This document shows positions 1 to 7,656 of a stretch of 15,994 nt of DNA, piece after piece. This stretch comes from Bacteroidetes bacterium UBA3022 (GTDB taxonomy: Bacteria; Bacteroidota; Bacteroidia; Chitinophagales; BACL12), in assembly GCA_002346225.1 (NCBI GenBank), contig DDYY01000041.1, positions 1-15,994 of the forward strand. The letters are read 5' to 3'. The stretch's first letter is position 1, and each line of letters opens with the position of its first letter. The position numbers and the translations under genes are program-made. The notes under the pieces were generated by a model that was not told where the DNA came from, made no database searches, and worked only from the letters and a program-made list of their open reading frames with translations.

Positions 1-53
1 CTTTCGAATTCGGAATTCGGACTGAGGAAGGATCCCCCATCCTGATGGGTTCT

Positions 54-93
54 AAAAAGACCCGCGTCCACTGGAAAGTCAGCGGGCGCGGGT
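54..93 (-). terminator. Rho-independent terminator after the lipoprotein gene
   Basis: Read on the minus strand, ACCCGCG (93-87) pairs perfectly with CGCGGGT (66-60). The intervening bases extend the hairpin with CGCTG/CAGTG, including one G-T wobble, around a 6-nt loop. The stem is followed by C and five T (58-54). This is a classic intrinsic terminator, about 70 nt past the TAG of the minus-strand lipoprotein gene, so it probably ends that transcription unit. Confidence 0.8.
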
Positions 94-165
94 GTCGTTC
101 ATCACACGCAAGTCCTATTGCGTTCTTGGCCTATGCAGCTATGCATTGCTCCCTTTAAGAGCAGC

Positions 166-693
166 CTACAATACTTGTGTCTCCACAGCTACTTTCATGG
201 TTACCTTGAAGGAGGTTACTCCAATGGTCTGACCGCTGTTGGAGCCTTTCACCCACAATGTAAACGTGTCATACTGGAAGTAATCTACCAGCTCCAGGTC
301 CTCTGCATAGAAAGCAATGGTAGTAAGTCCTCCATCCGGTACAGGGTCAATGGTTGCAATCAGCCCTTCACCCAGGTTGCCGGCGCTGATATAGGCATCC
401 AAATTGTCATAGGGGTCGAAAGTGCTGCCTGCCGGAAATTCAACAGTCATTTCAAATCCTATGATTTTCAGACTTTGCAGCTTATCCAGCGATCCCTTGT
501 AATCGTTGAGCACTTCTTCAATATCATTGGTTACCACCACTTCGGCATAGGTGTAATTACCCGGATTAACAGGGTTGACATCGAAATACACGTCTATTTT
601 GTGTTCAAAATTGACCTTGTTCAGCTTCTCACAGCCTGTGAGCGCCCATGCTGCCGCCATGAACATACTTATGAGCAATATCGACTTTTTCAT
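166..693 (-). CDS. Small secreted lipoprotein, function unknown
   Basis: A 175-residue protein if started at the ATG at 693. A GTG at 711 is in frame and adds six residues, but the ATG puts the positive charges (MKKS) directly before the hydrophobic core, so I prefer it. Residues 1-21 form a lipoprotein signal peptide with lipobox ALTGC, lipidated Cys21. The mature part is acidic, rich in Asp, Tyr, Val and Thr, and lacks membrane segments; its alternating pattern suggests beta structure. I do not recognise a family. It lies downstream of the mscS-type gene on the same strand (gap about 126 nt) and upstream of a strong terminator, so it is the last gene of its unit or a monocistron. A 10-bp palindrome, GTAAGCTTAC (715-724), lies just upstream. 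Confidence 0.8.
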   Translation of the reverse strand: MKKSILLISMFMAAAWALTGCEKLNKVNFEHKIDVYFDVNPVNPGNYTYAEVVVTNDIEEVLNDYKGSLDKLQSLKIIGFEMTVEFPAGSTFDPYDNLDAYISAGNLGEGLIATIDPVPDGGLTTIAFYAEDLELVDYFQYDTFTLWVKGSNSGQTIGVTSFKVTMKVAVETQVL

Positions 694-819
694 AACAATC
701 AGTTTGCCCACAATGTAAGCTTACTATAAGCATGCGGGAATGCTGATTGTTACCCGGACCGGTGATTAGCAGCAGTTACCTGCGGCTGACTTTTATTCCT
801 TTAGCTGACTACAGCAAAA

Positions 820-1635
820 TCAGGACAGTTGCTGTACATGCACATCCATTTGAGGGAATGGAATGGTAACTCCATGGGCATCAAATGCTTTCTTGATATG
901 CTCATGCATATAGAAGTAAACATCCCAGTAATCTTCGGTCTTGCACCAGGGACGGACGGCAAAATTCACACTGGAGTCTGCCAGCTGGCTGACCAGAATA
1001 TCCGTTTCTTTGGTCTGTATAATCTGGGGACATCCTTCCACCACTTCTTTGATCACCTTGCGGGCATTATCAATATTGCCGGCATAGCTGATGGAAAAGG
1101 TCATAGGTACTTTTCTCTCCGGATTCGCACTCAGGTTTTCAATGGGACCACTGGTTATGGCGCCATTGGGGATGATGATAATGCGGTTGTCCAGTGTATT
1201 GAGAATGGTGTTGAATATCTGAATTTCTCTTACTGTACCTGAATAGCCCTGCGCCACGATGAAGTCGCCCACTTTAAAAGGCTTGAAGAACAACACCATA
1301 ATACCTGCTGCCATATGACTCAGGTTGCCGTGCAACGCCATACCAATAGCAAAAGCCAGTGCACCCAGGATAGCCACAAAGGAAGTCACTTCAAATCCGA
1401 ACATGCTGGCTGCACTCAGCAATACCAACAGCTTGATGCCAACGTTGATCAGCGAGCTGATAAAGGGCACCAGACTGGCGTCTATATTGCGCTTCTCCAT
1501 GGCCTTCCTGGCAATACGTGTCAGGTATCCAGCCAGTAAGAATCCGATGATGAGTGTGAGCAATGCACCCAATACCATGGGAGCATATTCAATAGCCATT
1601 TCTGTTGCTTTTGTAATCCAGTCCATTTGTTGCAT
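820..1635 (-). CDS. mscS: MscS-family small-conductance mechanosensitive channel
   Basis: A 271-residue inner-membrane channel that opens under membrane tension and releases small solutes during hypo-osmotic shock; the family acts as a homoheptamer. It is close in length to E. coli MscS (286 aa) and aligns along its whole length from memory. TM1 is about residues 18-38, TM2 about 62-80, and pore-lining TM3 about 84-118, with the Gly/Ala-rich run GALAFAIGMALHG and then FFKPFKVGDFI entering the beta domain. The IIPNG motif (154-158) and the C-terminal FPQMDV match the cytoplasmic cage. At positions equivalent to E. coli gate residues Leu105 and Leu109 it has Phe95 and Met99. The first ATG (1635) is used; Met4 is an alternative. 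A -7 box lies 16 nt upstream. It follows the methyltransferase gene by 80 nt but probably has its own promoter. Confidence 0.93.
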   Translation of the reverse strand: MQQMDWITKATEMAIEYAPMVLGALLTLIIGFLLAGYLTRIARKAMEKRNIDASLVPFISSLINVGIKLLVLLSAASMFGFEVTSFVAILGALAFAIGMALHGNLSHMAAGIMVLFFKPFKVGDFIVAQGYSGTVREIQIFNTILNTLDNRIIIIPNGAITSGPIENLSANPERKVPMTFSISYAGNIDNARKVIKEVVEGCPQIIQTKETDILVSQLADSSVNFAVRPWCKTEDYWDVYFYMHEHIKKAFDAHGVTIPFPQMDVHVQQLS

Positions 1636-1651
1636 TAATTGATTTATACAA

Positions 1652-1659
1652 CAAATTTA
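1652..1659 (-). promoter_or_regulatory. Bacteroidota-type -7 box for the mscS-type gene
   Basis: On the minus strand the sequence reads TAAATTTG, an exact match to TAnnTTTG, ending 16 nt before the ATG at 1635. No TTG at the usual 19-23 nt upstream distance is clear; CAA-type complements sit slightly too far away (about 25-28 nt). Confidence 0.5.
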
Positions 1660-1715
1660 ATAATTATTGCCCACAGGATTGCAGCAACAAAAATAGTATG
1701 GATAATATTTATATG

Positions 1716-2417
1716 TTAAATGGAAGCCCGAATACAATACTGGTATTCCAGCAGGGTAGTATCAATTGCAAAGTGGGTAAAGCCCGAACTTTTTAATTCC
1801 TGAACCACAACCGGATAGTCGATTTTATGTGCAGCAGGAGGGCCCACCGGTAAATCCTTCTTGAAATAATCAATGATGACCAGCTCTCCGTCTTGTCGAA
1901 GGCCCATCAATACATCAGCGAAATATTCTTTTCTGTTGGCAATGTGGTGGTAGGTATTCACTACCAATACCATGTCCACACTGTTGCCGGGAAGGCGCGG
2001 ACTATCGTAAGGTAGCAGCATGGTATCCAGCGCGGCCGCGTCTATTCCCAGGCTATCGCGTTTGTTCAGGATGTATTGCTGGAAGAGCGTGTCTACATCG
2101 GCAGCCAGTACCTGCGCACCACCGGCAGCCAGACGGAAGCTAAAGTAACCGGTACCAGCGCCAATGTCCATTATTTTCTTCCCCCGAATATCGCCCAGCC
2201 ATTCCATGACTTTTTCCGGTTGCTGATAGGCATTCCGCTCCGGGCCTTCAAAGCGTTCCACCAGTGCATCGAAATCCGACTGGTGCATATATGCATTGGC
2301 ATCTTTGGTTGTATCGCCCTTATCAGCAGCTTCACCTGCGCAGGCAAAGAGCAGGCTCAACGAGGTGATAAAAAAAGCTATCCTGAAGGATATATATTGT
2401 TTATTCACCTGATTCAT
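1716..2417 (-). CDS. Lipoprotein with class I SAM-dependent methyltransferase domain
   Basis: A 233-residue protein from the ATG at 2417; an in-frame GTG at 2435 would lengthen it by six residues. The N-terminus is basic then hydrophobic and ends in SLLFAC, a lipobox with Cys26. The rest is a class I Rossmann methyltransferase: conserved N(A)YQ-P-E-KV about 64-70, motif I DIGAGTG (84-90) for SAM binding, an acidic residue after strand 2 (AADVD, about 105-109), VDMVLVVNTYHH (about 147-158) as motif IV, and a DGELVIIDYF strand near 176-185. It overlaps the end of the preceding gene by 17 nt, implying translational coupling in the operon TonB receptor - helical-repeat protein - this gene. The substrate is unknown. 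Export of a SAM enzyme is odd because SAM is cytosolic; related exported methyltransferase-like proteins do exist, and the domain may have another role. Confidence 0.85.
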   Translation of the reverse strand: MNQVNKQYISFRIAFFITSLSLLFACAGEAADKGDTTKDANAYMHQSDFDALVERFEGPERNAYQQPEKVMEWLGDIRGKKIMDIGAGTGYFSFRLAAGGAQVLAADVDTLFQQYILNKRDSLGIDAAALDTMLLPYDSPRLPGNSVDMVLVVNTYHHIANRKEYFADVLMGLRQDGELVIIDYFKKDLPVGPPAAHKIDYPVVVQELKSSGFTHFAIDTTLLEYQYCIRASI

Positions 2418-3063
2418 TACTTTCGGTAGCGGCACATTGTTTCAATAGCTCTACCAGCTGTTCTTCACCCCATGTAGGATGGATGGAAGATGCCGGTTGG
2501 AAGGTGGCATATTTTTCCCGGGCAATTTCCAGCATATTGCATCCGGCTTCCTTCCCGCCACCAAATTGTTCGGGCGTATAGAACAGGCTTTGTCCCATCA
2601 TATAATAACTTCTTGGGTTGCTGTCATCGAGTGTGATGGCGCGTTGCATCAGCATTCCACTTTGCATCCCATATTGCATTCCCCGGCTCATCGGATCAAC
2701 GGAAATCCTGCCTGCCAGCACCATGGCTTTCATCAAAACGATTTCACTGTTGTCAGGTGACAGGCTATCTGCTACATCCACCAGCTTTTGCGCCACATCC
2801 AGCACCTCATCCACTTTCGATTTGTCACCGGCGATAAATGCCGACACCGAACGCGCATAGGCCGCATAGTAGTAAGGCAGCCATTCCGTCTTTTCCGCCA
2901 GTGCAATCCGCTCAAAACGGTTGCTGACCGCGAGGAATGCTTCAGCTGTAGCTGCATTCGACATCTCTTCCAAAGAGCGGGTCATGGCATCTATGAATTT
3001 CTGATTTTGACTGAAGCTCATAAGGGGAAGCAACAGCAGCAGTAAGAGGTTTATTTTTTTCAT
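2401..3063 (-). CDS. Exported helical-repeat (TPR-like) protein encoded with a TonB receptor
   Basis: A 220-residue protein from the ATG at 3063; a TTG at 3081 is in frame but dilutes the signal peptide. Residues 1-18 (MKKINLLLLLLLPLMSFS) form a Sec signal peptide with cleavage before Gln19. The mature protein is alpha-helical with TPR-like helix pairs: an Ala/Tyr-rich segment near 62-75, the PDNSEIVLMKAMVLAGR helix near 103-119, and the DDSNPRSYYMMGQSLFYTPEQFGGGKEAG segment near 145-175, ending with HPTWGEEQLVELL. From memory this resembles periplasmic proteins found beside TonB-dependent receptors in Bacteroidota. It starts 27 nt after the receptor stop codon, and its own last 17 nt overlap the methyltransferase start. 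Role unknown; a periplasmic partner of the receptor is an inference. Confidence 0.85.
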   Translation of the reverse strand: MKKINLLLLLLLPLMSFSQNQKFIDAMTRSLEEMSNAATAEAFLAVSNRFERIALAEKTEWLPYYYAAYARSVSAFIAGDKSKVDEVLDVAQKLVDVADSLSPDNSEIVLMKAMVLAGRISVDPMSRGMQYGMQSGMLMQRAITLDDSNPRSYYMMGQSLFYTPEQFGGGKEAGCNMLEIAREKYATFQPASSIHPTWGEEQLVELLKQCAATESNESGE

Positions 3064-3090
3064 ATGTTTTGAGTTATACAAATTTAATGC

Positions 3091-5253
3091 CTAGGGTGTA
3101 TTTTGATTAGGATAGCTGATATTGATAAACATGCCCAGGAAAAAGCTGGTCACCAGGGGAGGGCGTTGTTCCACAAATACGCCCGGATCTTCTATGGAGA
3201 AGGTCTTGCCGAAAATCTGCTCTAGCCCCAACACGTTGTTGACCGAAGCGAAAATAACCGTAAACTGATCTTTGATACGCGTCAGGTAACTGGCATTGAT
3301 ACTCAGGTCATGGAAGGCCGGTGATATTTCGCTCAGGAATACATCGTCATAAGGATTGTAGACCGGCCAGCCTGAAATGAAGCGATAGGTGGCACCTACC
3401 TGTGTGCTGATGGCACCGATATAGTATTTGTACACCACACTCATCACATGGTCGGCAGCAAAGGTAGGCTGTGTTTCCACCGGATAATCGAGGAATCTTC
3501 TGCGGGTGTCCAGATACGAATAGGAAATCCAGTAATCGGTGTTGTCCAGTGTTTTTCTATCTCTAAAAAATACATCTATACCTCGTGCGTATCCAAAGCC
3601 GCTGTTGTCGATGGAGTTGAATACGCCCTGGAAGGGTCCGGGAACAAAACTGATGAGGTCTTTATAGTCCTTGTGGTACAGTTCAACGCGGAATGTCCTG
3701 TCGTTGGCGCTCACCTGATAATTGGCGATATAGTGCGTAGCTCTTTCATACACCAGACCCTCACTTAATGTTGGGTCATACAGGAACTGGCGCTGCGGGG
3801 TCTGATAGAACTCACCATAAGCCAGTCCGACCTGACCATTTTTTCCGAGTTTGTAGGCCAGTGATATTCGTGGTGCCACATTGTGTTCGCCTACAATGTC
3901 TACGTATTCGTGCCGCACGCCAATCCTACCGGCCAGGTCATTCGTAATGAATACATCTGCCTCGGCAAAATTGGCAACCATGTTCCAGGTGACATCGAAA
4001 ACATCGCTGCCTGCCTCCTGAAAGTTGTAGATGTTCCATACTTCTGTGCCGGCTTTAACGCGGACTTTCTCAGAAGCCTGATAAGTGAGTGTTGTCTTGG
4101 CCTGCAGCGATTCATCACCTCTGCTCACATTGAAACCGTTGATGGTGAGGCTGTCGTTGTTTTCACTCCATCCTGCTGCCACATTCAGCGTCCACTTATT
4201 ACCAAAGAGTTCTCTGTAGGAGATATTGAGGTAGTTGTATCTGTTGAAGATGAATATATCGTCCTTGACACCTTCTTCCAGGCTGTCTACATTTGGGAAG
4301 CGTACGCCCAGTCCTGACCCTTCAAATTGTCCGTACAGTTTTATAATACCGGTTTGTGAAGTCTTCTGCCGAAAGTACACATTGCCTGACAAAGCCTGCA
4401 CATCCTTGATGTTCTCATACGTCTGCGGCTGGAATAATGCATTAAATAAATACAGATTCGTATAGTTTAGTCCGCCGCCTATGGCAGTATTTTTCCATGC
4501 CTGGGTATGGAAGCCGCTGGCGAAAATGGGAGAGAGGTTGATACCGGAAGCAGATGCATCGGGCATATCCTGTGTCGTAAGAATGATAGCAGAAGATAAA
4601 GCTTGTCCGTACTCTGCCGAATAACCACCCGTACTGAACACGGTTCCCTTGAACAGGAAAGGAGCGAACCTTCCGCGGGAAGGAAGGTCGGGTACAGTAC
4701 TGAAAAACGGATTCTGCACAGGAATACCATCGATGATGGTCATGGTTTCATAGTCGGAGCCGCCCCTGACATAGAAGCCGTCGTCGTTGCCCACCTGGGT
4801 AGCGCCCGGAAGGGTGGTGAGTGCACCGTACAGATCGCCGGAAGCACCAGCTGTAGTAACAATATCCAGTGGGCGGAGTATCACTCCCCGCTTTTCGTCG
4901 CTGGCTTCAAAGGCGCCTGCAGAAACAACCACCGCTCTCAGCTCGTTGAACTCCTCCTTGAGCACCACATCGATGACCAGGGTATCTGCAGGTAGTTGCA
5001 CGGTGTCGCTGAAGGGGACAAAGCCAATAAAGCTGAACTGTAATACAAAACTTCCCTCTTCATAGGTTGTAAAGGAATAGTTGCCATCCAGGTCGGTGGT
5101 GGTGCCGTCATAAGTGTCGACCAGAATGACGTTGACACCCGGGACAGTTTCTTTTTTTTGAGATGTTACATTGCCTTGTATGACGGTCTGTGCCCATACA
5201 GAGCCCAGACTAAAAAGCCATAGCAGGAGCAGTGTCCGTAAAATGGTTTTCAT
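3091..5253 (-). CDS. TonB-dependent outer-membrane receptor with N-terminal regulatory-like domain
   Basis: A 720-residue outer-membrane transporter. Signal peptide 1-21 (cleavage after SVWA). Residues 22-100 are a carboxypeptidase-regulatory-like beta sandwich (VIQGNVTS..., TTTDLDGNYSF, FSFIGF). Residues about 105-230 are the plug domain: VVVSAGAFEASDEKRGV, then LPGATQVGNDDGFYVRGGS, TIIDGIPVQNP and GGYSAEYGQALS. The rest is a 22-strand barrel rich in Tyr/Asn/Phe, with GVRHEYVDIVGEHNVAPRIS and GYARGIDVFFRDR typical of late barrel strands; it ends in LGMFINISYPNQNTP. Substrate cannot be told from the sequence. No SusD partner follows, which argues against a glycan-utilisation locus. It is the first gene of a three-gene operon and has a -7 box 20 nt upstream. 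Confidence 0.95.
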   Translation of the reverse strand: MKTILRTLLLLWLFSLGSVWAQTVIQGNVTSQKKETVPGVNVILVDTYDGTTTDLDGNYSFTTYEEGSFVLQFSFIGFVPFSDTVQLPADTLVIDVVLKEEFNELRAVVVSAGAFEASDEKRGVILRPLDIVTTAGASGDLYGALTTLPGATQVGNDDGFYVRGGSDYETMTIIDGIPVQNPFFSTVPDLPSRGRFAPFLFKGTVFSTGGYSAEYGQALSSAIILTTQDMPDASASGINLSPIFASGFHTQAWKNTAIGGGLNYTNLYLFNALFQPQTYENIKDVQALSGNVYFRQKTSQTGIIKLYGQFEGSGLGVRFPNVDSLEEGVKDDIFIFNRYNYLNISYRELFGNKWTLNVAAGWSENNDSLTINGFNVSRGDESLQAKTTLTYQASEKVRVKAGTEVWNIYNFQEAGSDVFDVTWNMVANFAEADVFITNDLAGRIGVRHEYVDIVGEHNVAPRISLAYKLGKNGQVGLAYGEFYQTPQRQFLYDPTLSEGLVYERATHYIANYQVSANDRTFRVELYHKDYKDLISFVPGPFQGVFNSIDNSGFGYARGIDVFFRDRKTLDNTDYWISYSYLDTRRRFLDYPVETQPTFAADHVMSVVYKYYIGAISTQVGATYRFISGWPVYNPYDDVFLSEISPAFHDLSINASYLTRIKDQFTVIFASVNNVLGLEQIFGKTFSIEDPGVFVEQRPPLVTSFFLGMFINISYPNQNTP

Positions 5254-5273
5254 TGGTAAGCAGTAGTTGCCTT

Positions 5274-5281
5274 CAAAGGTA
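5274..5281 (-). promoter_or_regulatory. Bacteroidota-type -7 box for the TonB-receptor operon
   Basis: The minus strand reads TACCTTTG, an exact TAnnTTTG match, about 20 nt upstream of the receptor ATG at 5253. A convincing -33 TTG at the usual spacing is not visible. It lies in the 121-nt divergent region shared with the dehydrogenase gene. Confidence 0.5.
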
Positions 5282-5317
5282 ATTTACTTTTAATGGTTGG
5301 GAAATAAATGCCGGCAA

Positions 5318-5336
5318 ATCCTTGCATTATAAGGAT
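5318..5336. promoter_or_regulatory. 6-bp hairpin or operator-like inverted repeat between divergent genes
   Basis: ATCCTT (5318-5323) is inversely repeated as AAGGAT (5331-5336) around a 7-nt spacer. It sits between the divergent TonB-receptor operon and the dehydrogenase gene, 38 nt before the latter's ATG. No T-run follows on either strand, so it is not a terminator. It could be an operator or a chance repeat. Confidence 0.25.
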
Positions 5337-5374
5337 GAAGAAGTAATATTTACCCTTCAATCATCTATCATAAT

Positions 5375-6130
5375 ATGCCTACCGTTTGTATAACAGGAGC
5401 GAGCTCGGGTTTTGGAAAAGCCTGTGCTGCCATTTTTGCCGACAATGGTTATGACCTCATCATCACCGCCAGAAGAGCGCAGGAGTTGCATGATTATGCG
5501 CAGGAGTTGCGCGACACCCATGCTGTGCAGGTGTTGCCGTTAGTTTTTGATGTACGCGATGCCGCAGCTACTGCCGCTGCTTTTGAAGGCCTGCAGTCGC
5601 CGTTTCGGGAAATAGCTATTTTGATTAACAATGCCGGACTGGCGGTGGGAAGGGATAGTGTAGATGCAGGTGTTATTGAAGACTGGGACCGCATGGTCGA
5701 TACCAACGTAAAGGGTTTGCTGTATGTTACCCGCGCTGTGGTGCCGGGGATGGTGGAGCGCAAAAAAGGCCATATTATCAATGTGAGCTCCCTGGCGGGA
5801 CAGGAAGTATATCCGGGTGGCAATGTGTACTGTGCCACCAAGCATGCTGTTACAGCCCTCAGTAAGGGGATGCGCATGGATCTCGTGCAGCACGGCATCA
5901 AGGTGACCAATATATCTCCGGGTCTTGCCGAGACGGAGTTTTCAGTAGTGCGGTTTAAGGGAGATAAGGACAAGGCCGACCATGTCTATGCCGGCTATAC
6001 ACCCCTTTCTGCGCAGGACGTTGCTGAGGTCATCTGGTTTGCCGCTTCCCGTCCCGCACATGTTAATCTGGAAGAACTGACCATTCTTCCCACGGCGCAA
6101 AGCGATAGCAGGACGGTAGTGAAAGCATAG
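5375..6130 (+). CDS. NADP-type short-chain dehydrogenase/reductase, YdfG-like
   Basis: A 251-residue classical SDR, the usual length. Rossmann cofactor motif TGASSGFG at 7-14; TARR after strand 2 (31-34) gives arginines favouring NADP(H) over NAD(H); D59; NNAG at 85-88; structural Asn111 in MVDTNVKG; catalytic Ser139 (INVSS), Tyr152 and Lys156 (YCATK); then SPGLAETEFS after strand 6. The overall pattern matches the YdfG / serine 3-dehydrogenase / 3-hydroxy-acid dehydrogenase subgroup, which oxidises the beta-hydroxyl of short hydroxy acids. The true substrate is not determinable here. It is a soluble cytosolic protein, transcribed divergently from the TonB-receptor operon. The next plus-strand gene begins 101 nt later and is clearly AT-richer, so co-transcription is uncertain. 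Confidence 0.95.
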   Translation: MPTVCITGASSGFGKACAAIFADNGYDLIITARRAQELHDYAQELRDTHAVQVLPLVFDVRDAAATAAAFEGLQSPFREIAILINNAGLAVGRDSVDAGVIEDWDRMVDTNVKGLLYVTRAVVPGMVERKKGHIINVSSLAGQEVYPGGNVYCATKHAVTALSKGMRMDLVQHGIKVTNISPGLAETEFSVVRFKGDKDKADHVYAGYTPLSAQDVAEVIWFAASRPAHVNLEELTILPTAQSDSRTVVKA

Positions 6131-6137
6131 CTTTATC

Positions 6138-6170
6138 AGCCGCACGTATGGGCAGCAGCTGCCGCTGGCT
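6138..6170 (+). other. Nested hairpin after the dehydrogenase gene
   Basis: AGCC (6138-6141) pairs with GGCT (6167-6170), and inside it GGCAG (6151-6155) pairs with CTGCC (6159-6163) around a CAG loop. It lies just past the dehydrogenase stop codon. There is no immediate T-run, so it is only a possible transcription end or mRNA-stabilising hairpin. Confidence 0.3.
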
Positions 6171-6231
6171 ATTCCCGTTTATAGGAGAAATACTATATTA
6201 CACAGGATTTCAATATTAAAAAATACAGTGT

Positions 6232-6765
6232 ATGAAATTAGCTGCATGGGTCATGTGCCTGGGAATGATTCCATTTTCTGCCGGAGCGCAGGAATTGGAT
6301 GAGAAAGAATTATCAGATTTCTTAATCGATTTTGATATTTTCCGTGCGGCGGTATATTTCAGTGATAGTGCCTTTATGGAATTTTTCAATGAAGCGACAG
6401 ATGGCTATCAAGAAAAAGAAGAATTTTATCGGGATTTGCATTGGGAGAGTGCTGAGAAGCAATTGCAATTGATTTACCGTAGTATGGATCAATCACGTGA
6501 CGCTATTAAAAGAATGATTCAGCAATTAAATGATTGGGGATTTTGCCTTGAAACGATTGCAATACTTTATGGTCTGGAAATGGAGCTGCAGTATATTCAG
6601 GTTGTCTGCAATGATATATTTAAAAATAGTTGGGGCTATTATACGGTCGAAGATTTTGTATATACACTCAAACCCAAAGGTGATACATATTACAAATTAA
6701 TACAATCATTTTATGATCATAGCTTGCAAATTGAAAACGGATTGAATGAATGTTTTGATGAATGA
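6232..6765 (+). CDS. Small secreted helical protein, unknown (AT-rich orphan)
   Basis: A 177-residue protein with a Sec signal peptide (about residues 1-19, cleavage at SAGA before Gln20). The mature protein is predominantly amphipathic helix, rich in Glu/Asp, Phe and Tyr, with several long charged helices (about 60-100) and three Cys near the middle and C-terminus. No domain is recognised and no lipobox is present. The coding sequence is visibly AT-richer than the flanking dehydrogenase and receptor genes, which may mean recent acquisition or simply a fast-evolving lineage-specific gene. It converges with the next gene across an 89-nt gap. Confidence 0.7.
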   Translation: MKLAAWVMCLGMIPFSAGAQELDEKELSDFLIDFDIFRAAVYFSDSAFMEFFNEATDGYQEKEEFYRDLHWESAEKQLQLIYRSMDQSRDAIKRMIQQLNDWGFCLETIAILYGLEMELQYIQVVCNDIFKNSWGYYTVEDFVYTLKPKGDTYYKLIQSFYDHSLQIENGLNECFDE

Positions 6766-6854
6766 GTTGCAGGGATAGCTTTGCTTGTGGGTTGACGGAA
6801 AGTCGGTGATGAAGTCAGTATGATTGACCGGTCCTATTGCTGCTTCGCGACCTT

Positions 6855-7547
6855 TCACCTGATGCGCACGCTTTTAATCGTAGGAGCCTCAAAGGACGCA
6901 TGAAGGTCCGTTACTATTTTATCCAGCAATGCTCGCGCATAGGGTCGGGTTTGAAAATCCAGCAGTACAACCACATAGTCGCGTTCGAGGGTGGCTTTCG
7001 ATGCATAGATACCCAGTTCCCGCGCCAGTGATGTAAAGTACTCATCAAGCCTTCCGACCATCGCATCATCAGCCGCATCTTCGAGTTCTATTTCAACACT
7101 GAGGTCGGGATAGTAGGTAGGATCTACAAAGTAGTTAAAATACGTGCCGAGGGTATTGGTATTCCATGAATCACTTTTGGTGGCATAGAAGTTATTCGAA
7201 TCGAAGTATATCACCTCCAAATCCCACATACTTCCCGGAATCAGACTACCGAGCAAGTCAGTGTCATTCAATACAAATTCGATTTTGCAATCCGGGTATT
7301 GGTAATCCCTGAGCTTGCAGCTCCCGATAAGTTGATTAGCCAAAGTTATGGTCCAGTCTTTATCCGCATAGAGCTTGTCTCTTGGAAATGCTTCCTCTCC
7401 GTGGAGGGTCACCAGGGGGTCGCGCAGTATCTGCAGTGCGAGATAGGGCTCATCCAGGAATCTTTTATCGGGCGTCTGGCTGCGCAGACTGCCCCTCACT
7501 TTATTGTCAATGATGGAATCTAAACGGAACAGATAAACGGCCGACAT
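6855..7547 (-). CDS. Hypothetical cytosolic protein, no recognised family
   Basis: A 230-residue protein with no signal peptide or membrane segment, starting at ATG 7547. The N-terminal two thirds look mixed alpha/beta with many Asp and Tyr (KDWTITLANQLIGSCKL, CKIEFVLNDTDLLG, WDLEVIYFDSNNFYATKS). After about residue 165 comes a compact segment (DAMVGRLDEYFTSLARELGIYASKATLERDYVVVLLDF) with a helix-strand pattern, followed by a second strand pair (TIKSVRIR) at the extreme C-terminus. I cannot assign a family or function. It is isolated on the minus strand: 109 nt from the DUF6090 gene upstream and convergent with the secreted orphan. A near-match -7 box (TATCTTTA, 7567-7574) lies upstream. Confidence 0.7.
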   Translation of the reverse strand: MSAVYLFRLDSIIDNKVRGSLRSQTPDKRFLDEPYLALQILRDPLVTLHGEEAFPRDKLYADKDWTITLANQLIGSCKLRDYQYPDCKIEFVLNDTDLLGSLIPGSMWDLEVIYFDSNNFYATKSDSWNTNTLGTYFNYFVDPTYYPDLSVEIELEDAADDAMVGRLDEYFTSLARELGIYASKATLERDYVVVLLDFQTRPYARALLDKIVTDLHASFEAPTIKSVRIR

Positions 7548-7656
7548 ACAGTACTTTTCAATTACTTAAAGATAGGGGCGGGGTTGGTCATTATTTTACT
7601 GATGCATCTTTCGGGAACCCTTTGCAAGTGAGAGGAAATCGAAGTTGCGGCATATT

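Noticed and set aside
1..40. Two EcoRI sites and a BamHI site close together at the left edge, like a cloning linker
   Set aside because: The sequence runs without a break into a natural terminator, and no vector backbone is recognisable; three hexamers in AT/GC-balanced DNA can be coincidence.
741..774. Inverted repeat TGCTG/CAGCA after the mscS-type gene as a terminator
   Set aside because: The stem is 5 bp with a large, poorly paired interior and no T-run on the minus strand.
6826..6833. GACCGGTC palindrome in the gap between two convergent genes
   Set aside because: Only 8 bp with no loop and no T-run; not a terminator and no support for a protein site.
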